A DNA stretch of 64,000 bases, taken from positions 35,163,577 through 35,227,576 of the forward strand of contig OY288254.1 of assembly GCA_958450325.1 (NCBI GenBank). The letters are read 5' to 3'. The notes under the pieces are model-generated. The model had not been told where the DNA came from, searched no databases, and was given only the letters and a program-made list of their open reading frames with translations. The DNA is from Agrostemma githago (taxonomy: Eukaryota; Streptophyta; Magnoliopsida; Caryophyllales; Caryophyllaceae). Both the position numbers and the translations under genes were made by a program. Of this stretch, positions 1 to 11,989 are shown piece after piece; position 1 is the first letter of the stretch; every line of letters begins with the position of its first letter.

Positions 1-985
1 GGGGTACCGGGATAAGCGACCGACGACGCGTGTGCAGTACACTTGTATCCTTCTTATTCGACACAAATCGATAAATATTTTAATGCTTTGATATTAGTAG
101 TATTATCGATATTATGACGCAACGAACGAAAACGAAAAAAAAGGAGACGGGCGACGAAGAGAGTAAGGGAAGAAAAGAGAGGGTTTTGACACCCTCAACC
201 TACATGTTCTTGTCTCGGTGCGGACTCGTAACCGTGGCTTTAACACAAGAGTCTTCGAGGTTCTACGTAGGTTAAGTTGTGGTGGCTCGGGATTGATTTC
301 CTAAAACTAGGTTTAGGGTTGTTGCTAGTGTAGGATTGCTAGGGTTTGATTAGGGTTTGCAATTGACGTAGTATGTGTGTGTGTAGGGTTGCTCTAGGGT
401 TCTTGAGGTTGAAAAAAAGATGTGAAAAGTTGTGTAATTGTGTTGCATGGGGGTTGCTTATATAGGCATGGCTAGGGCACCGGTTTAGGGTTACTCGACC
501 GAGTATGGGGCTAACTCGGTCGAGTGGCCCGTGAAGCCTGCCGTCGGGCTTGAAACAAGCCCACTCGATCGAGTGGGTGGGTCACTCAATCGAGTGGCCC
601 AGTCGGGTTGTACGGGTCCATTGTTTTGGACCTTGACTTTGGGTGTTTGATGGGTTTTGTGTTTGACTTGGACTTTTGATGGTTATATGGCTGTTTTTGT
701 GTGTCTCGGAAACGACTTTGACTGGGGTTGACCCAATCGCGAAAAGTCGGTTTTAGTTCCGGTGTCGGTTTCGGCCCAAATTAGTCTTGTTTGACTCAGG
801 ATGATCCACTGGGCCTGGATTTGAGGTTGTGTTTGTGAGATTTGTACTCTGTAAGTGTGTTAGCCAGCGATTAATGGATTTGAGCCCGTATCCGAGCGCG
901 TAGAAACATGTTAGCGTCCGATCATCATTGGGTGTTTTTTGGAAACTGCCATAGACACCTGGAGGTCAAAATGCGGGTGTCTACA
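1..985 (-). mobile_element. Retand-type LTR, truncated by window edge
   Basis: This is the end of an LTR that begins left of the window. It ends in TGTCTACA at 985, the same terminus as the complete LTRs at 21686, 34777 and 47025. It shares with them the blocks around 'ccgatcatcattgggtg' and 'cactgggcctg', and a pair-of-pairs of CTCGANCGAG palindromes (494-594). A minus-strand TATATAA lies at 458-464. The sequence is clearly more diverged than the LTRs of elements 1 and 2. It abuts LINE coding sequence directly at 986, so an insertion into the LINE is inferred; the matching target duplication is outside the window. Confidence 0.8.
494..594. repeat. Four-palindrome module (LTR at left edge)
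   Basis: Four CTCGANCGAG-like sites start at 494, 515, 564 and 585. Centre spacings are 21, 49 and 21 bp. The second and fourth sites carry point changes. This is the most diverged full module in the window, yet the spacing is nearly kept. Confidence 0.85.
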
Positions 986-2181
986 CTTATACTCCAACTT
1001 TATCTTGGACTGAAAGCTGAGTCTTCTAAGTTCCTTCTTTAAGTCTTGCTGATATGGTTTGACCTACAACCATTGCTGGACTGCAATCCTGAGTTGCCTC
1101 GAGTAGTGATATTGGAAGAATAAATGACTATGGGACTCTATCTCCATCTTGCAAAGCACACATCTGTTCACCATCATAATACTTCTAGCTTGAAGTTTGT
1201 CCACTTTTAGGAGTTTTTGTTGGGCAACTAGTGAAGTAATGATCTTCTGTCTTGGATAAATTGCATGAGCCTTTAGAACTTTTAGAAACTGCATCTTGTT
1301 GTTCTTGCCACGAAACCAGTCATACACCTTCCTAGTAGCAAATTTGCAGCCTATAGACCAGCTGAGAATGAGTCTCTTACTGTCTTCAATCGTGCCAGTT
1401 CTTTGCAGAATTTCGTCCTTGACCTGAATAATACTTTGAACAGCTTCAGAGTATCTGTCCTTGGTAACAAGAGCCTAGAGCAATGTGTTCTAAATCACAT
1501 AATGCTTTAGCCATTGAATCCAAAGACTATTGTGGCCAGTTTCAATTTGCCAAATCCACTTTGCAATAAGCGTTTTGTTCCAAGATAACAACTCCTTTAT
1601 ATTGAAACCTCCTTCCAGCCATGGTGAGCATATAGCTTTCCATCCCTTTAATTGCATTTTCTTGTCGGACCAGAAAAAATCTTTACAGAATTTATTGATC
1701 ATCTTCAACACATTCTTAGGGAGCAGGGCAGCAGCACACCAGTAGTTAGAGATTCCAAAGATAACAGAATTAATTAGCTCAATTCTACCTGCATAAGAGA
1801 AAGAGTTAGTAGACTAGTGCAATAGAGCACCCTAGATTTTAGTGAGCAGGCTTCCATATGTAGCCATGTTGTTTTGAATAGAGTTCAGAGGCATCTCTAA
1901 GTATTTACAAGGGAGCTGACCCTCAATAAAACCAGTCACCCTCAAAATTTCATCTTTAATCTGGTGTTTAATACCACCAAAGAATGCTTCAGTTTTATCC
2001 TTATTGATATGCAAACCAGAGAGACTAGCAAAATGCTGTAGAATCTCCTTGGCAGCCATCACAGAGGGGACATCACCCCTGGTGAAGATCATAAGATCGT
2101 CAGCAAAAACCAGATGTGTAAGCCTGAGTTTTGCACACTTAGGGTGATTAGAGACATTATTCAAACCATTCATCCTTCTGA
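986..2181 (-). pseudogene. LINE (L1-type) ORF2 remnant, C-terminal half
   Basis: Minus-strand fragments read in order as the C-terminal half of a plant non-LTR retrotransposon ORF2. The RT motif FADD with downstream HINKDKTE lies in 1832-2173. The post-RT segment (WSDKK, GWK, GGFNIKELLSWNKTLIAKW) is at 1490-1711. A zf-RVT-like zinc region (CVLC, HSHLFF) is at 1064-1327. Frameshifts and stops separate the pieces. Coding similarity runs to 986, where an LTR cuts it, so no 3' tail is visible. The N-terminal half lies at 3777-4328 beyond a solo LTR. It is dead. Confidence 0.85.
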
Positions 2182-2186
2182 GATAT
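2182..2186. repeat. Target-site duplication GATAT, left copy
   Basis: GATAT at 2182-2186 matches GATAT at 3772-3776 on the other side of the solo LTR. Confidence 0.85.
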
Positions 2187-3771
2187 TGATAAGTGTGTTT
2201 TATAGTGCTTATTTCTTGTGTTTGGTCCCAGTTTCTCTTGTGTAATCGCTCTTTGGAGCGGTTTCGAGGCTACTTACGCTTCTTCTAGCTTAGCTTGTTT
2301 TAGATTCCTAAAGCCAATCTTGGAGAAATGGAATGATTCCGACTCGTTTCCGACACATTTGGAGCCAACGAAGAGAAGTGACGATCACTGGGTAGCTTAG
2401 ACTCGATCCCGAGCCCTTGGGACCCATTTCCGAGGCCTTGGGTCCAAATCCCGAGCACCGAGAATTGATAAGAAGCCTATGAAGAGCAAGTAGAGACCTA
2501 TGAGACGAAGTGCAACAACAAACAGGAGCTTCTGGAGCATGCTCCCGGTTGGGACCGTAGTCATCCCGGTCGGGACCACTCATTCCCGGTGGGGAAGACC
2601 CTCTTCTCGGTCGGGAAGGACCCAGTTCAGGGGTTCCGCCATTCCTTCAACTCCTTTGCTCGTGAAACCATATATATACCCCCCCTCTTGTATTGTTTTA
2701 AGCACCTTACATTACTCTACACCATTTTAAACCTTAGATAGACTTCCTTCATCATTAGCTTAGTTTATCCTTAATCTTTCCATAATCTTTTATTAATCTT
2801 AGCTTAATCTAGATAGTTACTTTTGTATTAAGGGAATTCTTGAAGATTCTACCAAGATTGACAACCTTGGGAGATTTATTTGAGTTTTCTTATTTATACA
2901 AGTTTGTATCTTTTCATCTCCTTATTATTTTGGTATAATCTTTCTCTACTCTTTTCCTTTAATTTAATCTTTGTTTATCATTCAAGTTTCAATCTTTATC
3001 ATTTGTTTATTGTTCTTGCTAGTTTCATCTTCATAATGAATGTTTTGGTTCTTTGGATGTTTTCTCTTGTTTGTGTTAGTGTTAGTTTGAACATGTGTGA
3101 GTAGATTATTGTGGGGTTAATAAGGAGATTAAGTGTTGATTATGGGTGATTAAGGTTTGATTGAGGGTAAAGGTGGATTCTTTGTTACTAGGCACTTGTT
3201 AAGCATACCATGTGTTTGTTGAATTGCTTGTTAGAGTAGTAGTGACCATGCTTCTCTTGCTTGTTTCATCCTTCGCATGGTATGGTTGATTTGTGGTTGA
3301 ATCCTTTTGTATTGGGTAGCATCTTGCATGAGTTTTCGGGCTTGTCTTTGATGCGAGAGCGCGGACCGACCTTAGTAACTAGGTGAAACCTACGACCTCG
3401 ATTTCCCAACCATCCTATTGCACTTATGAACCCGACCTAACCCTACTCTTTCCCCATTCGATTTCTTCATCTTCTTAGTCATTATTTCTCTAGTTAGTTG
3501 ATTGAATTTAGTTTTAGTTGATCTATTTAGTTCATGTTATACCTAGTTCATTTATAATTCTAGTTTCATCCCTTGTCATCATCTTAGTTAGTCAATTCTT
3601 GTCAATTCTCCTCCTCTTGTGTTCTTTGTGACCTAGTCTTGTATTTAGGTAGACCTTAGTCTAGACACCTCTTACCGTCTCCGTGGATATCGACCTAACT
3701 TACCCTAGCTACTAGCTAGGTTTAGTTGGCTTTACTTGGTGTTTGGGATTAACGGCAAATCCCTCCTATCA
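2187..3771 (+). mobile_element. Solo LTR, Ty3/gypsy (Athila-like)
   Basis: The 1,585-bp element starts TGATAAG and ends CCTATCA, giving TGATA/TATCA inverted ends, and is flanked by GATAT (2182-2186 and 3772-3776). It interrupts the LINE RT between the reading SMEILSRYL and the reading RRMNGLNNV, which join smoothly without it. A plus-strand TATATATA at 2671-2678 suggests plus orientation. The 3' segment with 'ccgtggatatcgacc' resembles Athila-group LTR ends as I recall them. No internal region is present, as expected after LTR-LTR recombination. Short ORFs inside are not genes. Confidence 0.85.
2671..2678 (+). promoter_or_regulatory. TATA box of solo LTR
   Basis: TATATATA followed by a C-rich run sits about 485 bp into the solo LTR, where a U3 promoter is expected. 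Confidence 0.5.
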
Positions 3772-3776
3772 GATAT

Positions 3777-4328
3777 CTGGATAGAATTTCCATGCTTAAT
3801 ATAAAGAGGTACGAGGAGATGGGATCCCCTTGCCTTATTCCACTCATACCCTTGAAGAACCCCACAACACCTCCATTCAATTTAAATGAGAACCAAGGAC
3901 TTGTAACACAGCACATAATCCAATAGCTGATCATATTGGGGAAATTAAGAACCTCTAACATGTTCCTTAGAAAAGACCATTGAGCGAATCAAAAGCTTTT
4001 TTCATGTCAATCTTCAGCATACATCTCGGAGTCAAGAGTGATCTATTATAGCCTTTAATTAGTGCTAGGATAGCACCACATTATCATGGATGCTTCTTTT
4101 AGCAATAAATGCTGCTTGTTCAGAACCTATAATATTAGGTAACACCTTTTTCAACCTGTTTGCTATGATTTTGCTAATTGTCTTATAGACAGTGGTGCAG
4201 CAAGCAATCGGTCTATAGTCCATAACAATAGTACAGGTGGTATTTTTAGGAATCAAAGTGATCATGGTAGTGGCAGCCTGTTTACTCAGCTTTCCATTCT
4301 TAAAGAAATCTAATATTGCAGTGGATGA
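3777..4328 (-). pseudogene. LINE (L1-type) ORF2 remnant, RT N-terminal half
   Basis: On the minus strand 4065-4328 reads FFKNGKLSKQ, TLIPK, YRPIACC, KIIANRLK and AAFIAKRSI, the fingers region of plant LINE reverse transcriptase. 3777-3961 reads SFKLNGG, GIRQGDP and LFILSMEILSRYL. A frameshifted gap separates them at 3962-4064. The endonuclease domain and ORF1 are absent, so this is a 5'-truncated copy. Similarity stops near 4328, where different sequence begins. Confidence 0.85.
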
Positions 4329-4454
4329 TCGACATCATAAATATTACACCAACGGGACATAAAAACACGGATTTAGTCAACCTAATTACACTTAAATCAT
4401 CTTTATAACCATGACAAAATACGACCTATCACACGGTGTTGAATTCATAGGCAG
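4329..4454. other. Anonymous sequence, possible intron end
   Basis: A short stretch between the truncated LINE and the first recognisable RPA-like exon. It ends in a plausible 3' splice site (CATAGGCAG) at 4446-4454. I see nothing else in it. Confidence 0.4.
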
Positions 4455-5300
4455 AATATGCATTATTTCGAAGGGAAGTTCTTAGAGGGGAGGGTATATA
4501 GGATACATTACTTCAATATGGTTGTAAACAACGGTTGGGACTGTGCTACGCCCCATCCATTCAAATGGTGTTTCACTAAGAAAGTATTGTTGATGAAATA
4601 CAAGTCCCACTACTTTACTTTGGATTCAATTTTGTCACCATTGATGACATCAGGACACACACTCTTGCGGACCGTTCATTTATAGGTAACATCTGTGTTT
4701 TATGTAGATCTAAACAATTAGTTAAGTGTGGAATTATTATATAAAGGATTGTAATTACAAATTATCATATGTGACAGATTTCATAGCCGAGGTTATTGAA
4801 TACAAAGTTCTATTTAAGAGAGCACTATCCCATGTGCAATATTATGTCTCTGAGATGCAAAGTAATTTTCTTTCTCTTTTTTCTAACACAATAATATTCA
4901 AGTTACTGGTTATTTACCCCCAATCTTTCTAACACATCCAGATTCATATTCAAGTTACTGATCGATCATTTATATCCAATCTACAGTGGACATGAAACGA
5001 CAATGAGGCCGTGGGAACATATTGCAGATGAACTACGTGTTTTGGCAACCAATGAAGAATATATAACCAGAAAGGCAATTGTTGTCTTTCAGTGTATGAA
5101 AGTTAATTATAAAAGTAAGGATATGAAAATATAATTGAATAAATCATTTTTTTAAATCATGTGATCTGCATGTTAAATAAATCATGTCTTTTTTTTTGCA
5201 GGAAATATGATACATGAAACCAAGGCAACATCAAATTATATATCGACCCCGATATTCCCGAAGTCATAAACTTCGGTTCTATGCCACGTGAGAGAGACAT
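4455..5300 (+). pseudogene. RPA1/RPA70-like gene, N-terminal part (broken)
   Basis: Plus-strand exons resemble the single-stranded-DNA-binding OB-fold region of plant replication protein A large-subunit-like proteins. 4455-4685 reads HYFEGKFLEGRVYRIHYFN and, after a one-base shift near 4635, IDDIRTHTLADRSFI. A 92-bp intron (4686-4777) with GT..AG ends joins in frame to DFIAEVIEYK. Further exons lie at about 4987-5114 (ADELRVLATNEEYITRKAIV) and 5202-5300. The last needs a one-base shift near 5236 to read KLYIDPDIPEVINFG, the sequence expected at the end of the second OB fold. The last exon is cut at 5300 by a retrotransposon. The C-terminal half lies 31 kb away on the same strand. RPA-like genes in plants occur both as host genes and as Helitron cargo, so its origin is open. 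Confidence 0.65.
5296..5300. repeat. Target-site duplication GACAT, left copy
   Basis: GACAT here is repeated at 15793-15797, immediately after the right LTR. Confidence 0.9.
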
Positions 5301-8300
5301 TGTAATCCCCTAGAAATTCTAACGCAATACAGTGACGGAAACACTGTAGAGTTGAGATTAAAACACACTGAAAACCTATATCTTATTAAAAGAAATGGTA
5401 AGTCAATACAAAGACCTCTTTTTACAAAAGGGCTAAAAATTAAATTCTCCAAACGGGTTATACCAATCCATAAATTACATGAATAAAGAAAGAGTAGGAT
5501 CCACGCTACTCGCTAGCTCACACCCAAAACCCAGCAGCAAATACCTGTCATGTTATAAACATAACAGCCACGTCATCAGTGGGGAGTAACTCGGACGTTC
5601 TCCCAACCATATTATACCATATGAAAAAAAATAGTATTATTATATCAAAATACTCAAATGAGAAAACATTAAAACGATATAATAAAAATAAGATATCAGC
5701 GAAACTTAAAACACTTGCCAACCTACAAGTCAAAATCAATCGATAATAATAAAAATATTCAAAATGGCGTTATGGACATGATTAATGTAGACGGCTAGAC
5801 TTTCACTAGGAGAATACTAAAACTAGCTTCGAGAACTTAGTTCAAACAAATCAAACCTCGATCTCTAACTAGGCTACGCAATCATAATAGGACGGCGACT
5901 TATAAATGTGTGGCCCTAGTTTAAGATAATATGCACACCCCTCCCGAGCACCATAAATATTCAGTTCAACCCGACGGCGTCTTACACTGCGAGGCACGAG
6001 TTTAAGGTCAAAATGTACACACACTCCCGAACACCATATATGCTTGGTTCAACAACCAGTGTGCCCGATAAAGACACACCAGCCTTATAGTTGATGGCAA
6101 AAACGTAAACCCCAGAATATATTACTCTAAACCTCACACTTGCCCTTATTCCATAACTCCAAATAAAACAGCCATTATCGATATATACAAAAGATATAAT
6201 CAATATAAATAATGTGAAGAAAAAAAAAAGAATAAACATTTTATATGAAAGGGGAAATTTCCATAAATAGGAACTTACTAATTTTAGAAACTTTCTTAAA
6301 ATAGAAATTCGTTATAGAAAATCCGTAAGTTATTAAAATATGTGAAATGTATTAAAAATAACATTTATAACGAAATTAACATTTTATTATCATCGTCGTT
6401 ATCGTGACTTTAATATATTTCTAAATTCGTTACTCAAAAAATAAATAAAATATAATAAGTCAATATATAGTATTTTATAAATAATTAGGAAATCGAGTTA
6501 AAACAATAAATTTAGAAAAGAGATGTTTTAATAAAAATGATATCAAAATTAATTGAGTCGACGAGTTTTATAAATTAAACGAGATTTTATAAAGCTTTCA
6601 AATTATTTTTAGCAAATAGATTTTATCAATAAATAATACTGATTTTACTAAAAATAATCAATCGTAGATAAATGAGAAATTATCAGGGAAAATAGTCTCG
6701 ACTAAAAATGTATTTAAAACAAAATCGACTATTTTCTCATTTATTAATATAAGTCGTAAAACGAAATTAATTTATTAAATGAGTTTACAAATCTCGATTA
6801 TATAATATAAAAATACGATTTTGAGTTAAAACTATAAATTAACGAAATAAGAGGAAAATATGAAATCGATAATATTTCGTTACTAGTGTCACGATAACCA
6901 ACAAAATATTACAACGATCGTAAATAATTAAATTACTAACGATTTATAAAACGATACCGAAAATTTGTAAAATATTTATAAGGTACACGATTTAAAATAA
7001 TATTATAATTAGCGAATAATAAATAGCTAATATTAGAAAACCGAAGTTAAAATATTTACTACATACTACTACTCAAACACACGATATAAAATCGAGTAAC
7101 ATCCTAAAGTTACCTTGAGTAACAACGTTCAATGAATTTGTCCTGCTTGCATAGTCCAAGCTCCGAAACTTCAATAGTAAGGTCTTTAAGCTCCAAGTTG
7201 TAGAATCGGCCGTCTTTCGAGCATGATTCACCAGGAAGGTCAACTTAACACGCACAAAAAGAAAGATAAGAGTTGGATTCGGGTGGACTAATAACCCAAA
7301 AAGGGAGGAAGCTAAAACAAATATGAACTGAATGGCACCAAACGATACTCAACTCGGAATAGGGGAAACGAAAAGACGAGGGATGGTGAACACGATTTGA
7401 AGAAAGGAAAAAAAAATATAAAAGATGATCGAAGAATAGGGGCACGAAACCAACAGCCACGAGACAAAAATAAAAATTGACGAGAGGATAGGAGTACGGC
7501 AAGATAGCAGCAGAAACTGCAGTAGCACAAACAAGGACAGAACAACACAAAGAACGAGAAGGAGACGGGAAAAGAATGATGACAACAGACATCAGTAGCA
7601 GCAGTAAAACACAGCATTACGAAAGACAAAACGACAGGAGAAGAAGGAGAAGAGAAGAAAAAAATAGGACGAAAAAGAAGAGGGAACAGAAGAGCATCAG
7701 GAACGATTGACAACAGCACGTAAAGTCGACCCATAACAGCAGCAACGACGACAAAGAATGACATCAACAACAACAACAACCGCAGCAATGGAATGCGAAA
7801 ACAGGAGCAACATCATTAACGCAGTAGCAGTAAAACGATGCAACAGGAGAAAAAAAATAAGAGAAGAAGAAGAGCATGACGGCAACGTACAGTAGCAGCA
7901 GCAAACGACATAGTACGATGAACAAAACAAGAACGACTAGAGGACAGGAGCAACAAAATCACTGCCACACGAGCAAAAGAAGAGGAGCAGGCAGAGGGAC
8001 AAAAACGGACTCGAAACAGCGTTAATAAGACAATGAGGCATGACAAAGAACTGCAGCGAGACACAAACAGATTTGACGATAGAACGAAAGAAAATGGAAG
8101 AGCAGATGACGAAAATCTAAGGCTTACAAATCAGGCGTCGGTCAGATCGTCGGAGTCAAACCGAGGAGAAAGGGACGAACCGAGCAAATAAAAACAAGCA
8201 GCAGAGGCATAGCAGCAGCAACAGCAAACACCGGAAAATGCAGCAGCAGGCGACAATTGTACTGACGAAAAGCATCAACCAAGACATCCGTAGAATCGAC

Positions 8301-9134
8301 AAATTATGGAGATGTTGAAGGAATGAAGGCAGACGCAGCAGCAGCAGTAACGTTGGCACAGAATAAAGTACCGAAGCAAGAACAAGAGAAATGAAGAAGA
8401 AGAAAACTGAAAAACGAAAGGGGGAACCAAGAGGTGGAATGGCAGGGGAAGAGAATCAATAAAATAAAATGAAGCGGTGGAATAATATAGCAAAAAGGGG
8501 GATGAATGATAAATAATGAGTGGGGTATGGGGAAAGTTAAAAAGCAAGCCAAGAGGAAAGAATCGGCTCTAAATAAAGTGGGTTGAATTCTGAAACGATA
8601 AGTTGGCGGACCCACTAATCGAATTAAAAACGGGTTAATAAATTTAATAAATAATTGGACCGATTAATAAAATGAGTAAATATACTATTCGAGACGAAAA
8701 CGAAGCTTAAAGAAATAAATAATTAGATGGTGAAATAGTATTTCCCGATAAATAATAAATCTTCGATAAAGTGAATTAAATTGATTTCTCGAGGAAGGAT
8801 AATAAATTTTTTGACGAACCATAAAATAAATGAGCTTCGAGCGAAAATAGAATTTCGAGCTTAAATATAAATAAATAAAATGAATTTAGAATTTAAATCG
8901 TCAAAATAGACTTTCGATAAGAATTAAATAAAATGTATAAAATAAATCGAAACAGAAATAAATATGTTTTAAATATAAGAAGAGTTTCCGAGACAAATAG
9001 AATTTTATGAGTTTGAAACGATTAAACGATAAATTTGTTTTATAATAATTTTAAGAATTACGAGTTAAATCGTAAAAATAAAAATACGAACATAATTTTA
9101 ATTTAATTTAATTTATAAAATCAGGGGTGTTACA
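5301..9134 (-). repeat. LARD left LTR (3' LTR in element sense), 3,834 bp
   Basis: Starts TGTAATCCCCTAG and ends GGGTGTTACA on the plus strand. Its partner is 11990-15792. Most of it is AT-rich and non-coding; 7250-8560 is a purine-biased triplet-rich block. Overlapping short minus-strand frames in that block are low-complexity artefacts. Confidence 0.9.
7250..8560. repeat. Purine-biased CAG/CAA/GAA-rich block in LTR
   Basis: The plus strand is dominated by A and G with frequent CAG, CAA, GAA and GCA triplets ('agcagcagca', 'acaacaacaac', 'gaagaagaag'). The same block is in the right LTR at about 13930-15240. The minus-strand frames are Leu/Ser/Phe/Cys/Val-rich low complexity, not proteins. 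Confidence 0.7.
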
Positions 9135-9147
9135 ATCTTCCCCACTA
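9135..9147 (-). other. Polypurine tract of LARD
   Basis: The minus strand reads AGTGGGGAAGAT directly before the 3' LTR. Just upstream the minus strand reads as the pol-end residues SFEDETSF then a stop, typical of Tekay/Del elements as I recall them. Confidence 0.7.
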
Positions 9148-11975
9148 AAAAGAAGTTTCGTCCTCGAAACTAACAAAAACATAATAGTAGAAGGGAAAAC
9201 AAGGTATATCACTTGAACAAAATGAGAATGCTTAACTCGCATCACATTCTCGTTTTTTTTTAAAAAAATTTACAACTTCAAACGTGATATGAAATCGAAA
9301 TCGAAGAGAAAATTTATTTCAAGAAGAGCTGGGCTCATTTCCAAAAGTTTAAAATCGTTTGAATTAATAAAATCGCAAGTTAAAAAAATATTTTATAAAA
9401 TAATGACAATACATAATATTTGTAAACGAATTAGAGGAAAAAGAGTACCCAAATAATTTCAAAGCAATAATAAAATATTTTGATTAAGAAATTCGACAAT
9501 ATTTTGTTTTAGGACCAAACAAAAATTTGAGAAATCAAATTTTATAGTCAGCAAATAAAAATCAAATCAGTCGTCAAACATTTTCAAAAACAGATTTAAA
9601 GTCTAATGACAATAAAACAAAATTTAGACATACGATGTTTTTTTTTCTTTTGAAAATGTTAAACCATTTTACATAATAATAATCTTATAGAAATCAAAAT
9701 ATTAGCAACTATGAAAGTTTTCGAAAAATTCAAACACTTGAACTTTGAAATTTGAAACAATTTCGAAATACTTTAAAAATAAATTATTAACGCATTTTGA
9801 AACTGGACTAAATATATGTTATCAACCAAAAACGAAAACGAAGTTTTGAAATTTGTTACTCAAATGTTAAAATTTCACGATAGCCCAAAATTTTAAAATA
9901 GTCAAACTTTTCATAAAATAGGTTCGGGAAAACGGTAAACGGATAAATGGAGTCAGAGTCAACGACAAATTGAAACAAGAGCTTCAAACCCGATAAAGAA
10001 ATCGAAGGGAGAGGCCGACGAAGAAGTAGCAGAATTCAAGAAAAGCTAAGGGGAGGAACGAAATTGAGAGTCAAACGGAGTTCCCAAGGAATTACAGAAG
10101 AAGTTAACCATCTCGAGATTCCCGTTACGACACCCACAACACGGGTTCCTAATTTCCATCAAATACGTTAAGTCCAATATTAGGCGCTAGGTGGTACTAC
10201 TCAGTCACACTCTTCAAAAACGTCTTACATGATTATTCAATCGTTCAAACGACACGATACTAATCCACAATCGTTTCATAATCTAATCTCATCAATTAAA
10301 ATTTCAACGGTCAACAAAACACACCCAAACTTGCCATCGATAAGGTTCCTAAATCCAAAGCTCCTAAAATTTGAACTCGAGGTATATTCCAAATTGCTCG
10401 ATTAAGGAACACTAAACAAAATCCACCAATTAACAATGTCCGGGCACAAAATCCTCAAAAATGATCACCAACATATTTATAATGCAACAAGGACAGAAGT
10501 AGAGAAAAGTACAATAAATCCTCAGACACGCTCAAACCTATAGGTAATGGCGCAAACACTCACATCTTCAAACACGTCATTCAACTAAGGTTTCTGAAAA
10601 TTCCATCAAATCTCATATCCACAGCGAAACCACAAAAATATTTATTAACTCAACGAATCTACAATCTCGCTAGTCTAAGGGTTCTGAACTGTAAATCCAT
10701 TAAGATGATTGACATTAAGTAATCCTCAAAACAACTCGATAAATTCAACCTTTAATTGTGCAATATGTCTCTCTTCTTCAAGGTTAATAATAACTAATCC
10801 AAGTTTAGTTCACTAAACTCCAAATTTCATAGGTTACAACCTTAAATAACGATCAACGACCTAATCCTTAAGAAACACGGGTAATTTATGTCAACCAAAA
10901 TTTCTGACGATATTAATGAAAACCTCTGATGGTACCACAACACTCACATTTTAAACAATACTCTATGATCTCAAATATTCACGATGCATCCATCAAATAA
11001 GCATTAGGTAAGAATCCAAAGTGATATTATTAGTTACACTTAGTTCGGTTCTAGGTTAGGTACTAGGTATCCATCAAATATGACATACTCTTACTACTCC
11101 AAAAGATTATTCAACTTTAAGTCCTCCAAATAATCAAGTAACCTATAACCCAAGGTTCAATGTCTAAAGTATCATCCTAATTCCATCAATCAACAAATAC
11201 CAATTCAACTCAATCCTTCAAAAAAAATTCTTACTTTCATAGAAATTAGGGTAGACTCACAATCCTCAAATAAGGTAACAAGGGTTTACTAAACCTCAAA
11301 CATCTATAACTCGAGGTTCACTAAGATAGAATCCGGTCTAACCAAAGAATCTCAAGAGAAAGATGGTAGAATAGAAGAATAAAACAAGGATTCATCAAGA
11401 GAATGAAGATGAGAATACAAAGGAGAAGAATTGGAAGAAGCAGAAGCAGGAAGAAAAGAATCAATAATTCAAGATGATAGAGACCTAAAACGAGAAGGGA
11501 AAGTTCGGAACTCTAAGGTTCACGAGGGAAGTAAATGGATTACTTCATCTTCTTGTAGAGGAACGAGCACACAAGTCTTGGGCCGCTCCATCTGGATCTA
11601 CTGCAACATCATGGAACAGGAATCTACTATTGATCATCTAACCTGTAGCTTGCGCAAACTAAACCAGAGCTGAAAAGTCACCATCGACATTTTCTTGGAG
11701 CGATAAGTTGTCCACTCGAGTCAGCAGGCGTTGAGAGTTCTGAGCATGTCTCATTTCGAACTGGAGCAGCATCCTATCAACATCTTGTCCATTCATCTAC
11801 TTCCAGACAAAACCAACAAATATTCAATGCTAATCATTGACTTACAAAAACATGTAAGCCTAACAATTAAGTCCTTATTTTGTTTCTACCCATCTCTCAC
11901 TAATAATTCTTTAATGTTCAAATCATTTACGAGTATTTTATCCTAGAATCAGGTGTAATCTTCGGGAGCAACAAT
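9148..11975 (-). other. LARD interior, non-coding
   Basis: About 2.8 kb, AT-rich, without a recognisable retrotransposon domain. A loose recurring phrase ('ggttcctaa...ttccatcaa') appears at about 10145, 10343, 10590, 11050 and 11150, which hints at a very diverged repeat. A 45-residue minus-strand frame at 11659-11796 (starting MNGQDVDRMLLQFEMRHAQN) lies where gag would begin. It may be a gag remnant but I cannot confirm it. Confidence 0.5.
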
Positions 11976-11987
11976 GCTCTGATACCA
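11976..11987 (-). other. Primer-binding site, initiator-Met tRNA
   Basis: The minus strand reads TGGTATCAGAGC two bases inside the right LTR. This is the well-known plant PBS complementary to the 3' end of initiator methionine tRNA, and it fixes the element as minus-oriented. Confidence 0.9.
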
Positions 11988-11989
11988 AC

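Noticed and set aside
300..360. TTTAGGG-like telomere motifs
   Set aside because: Only a few scattered 'agggttt' phrases inside an LTR, not a tandem telomeric array.
2880..3104. 74-codon plus-strand frame
   Set aside because: T-rich stretch within the solo LTR; hydrophobic low complexity and no homologous features.
7312..7788. 158-codon minus-strand open frame, repeated at 14030-14470
   Set aside because: Leu/Phe/Ser/Val/Cys low complexity from a purine-biased LTR block; overlapping frames of the same sort are open together and no domain is visible.
11431..11673. 80-codon plus-strand frame in the LARD interior
   Set aside because: Opposite to element orientation, with no recognisable domain; likely chance.
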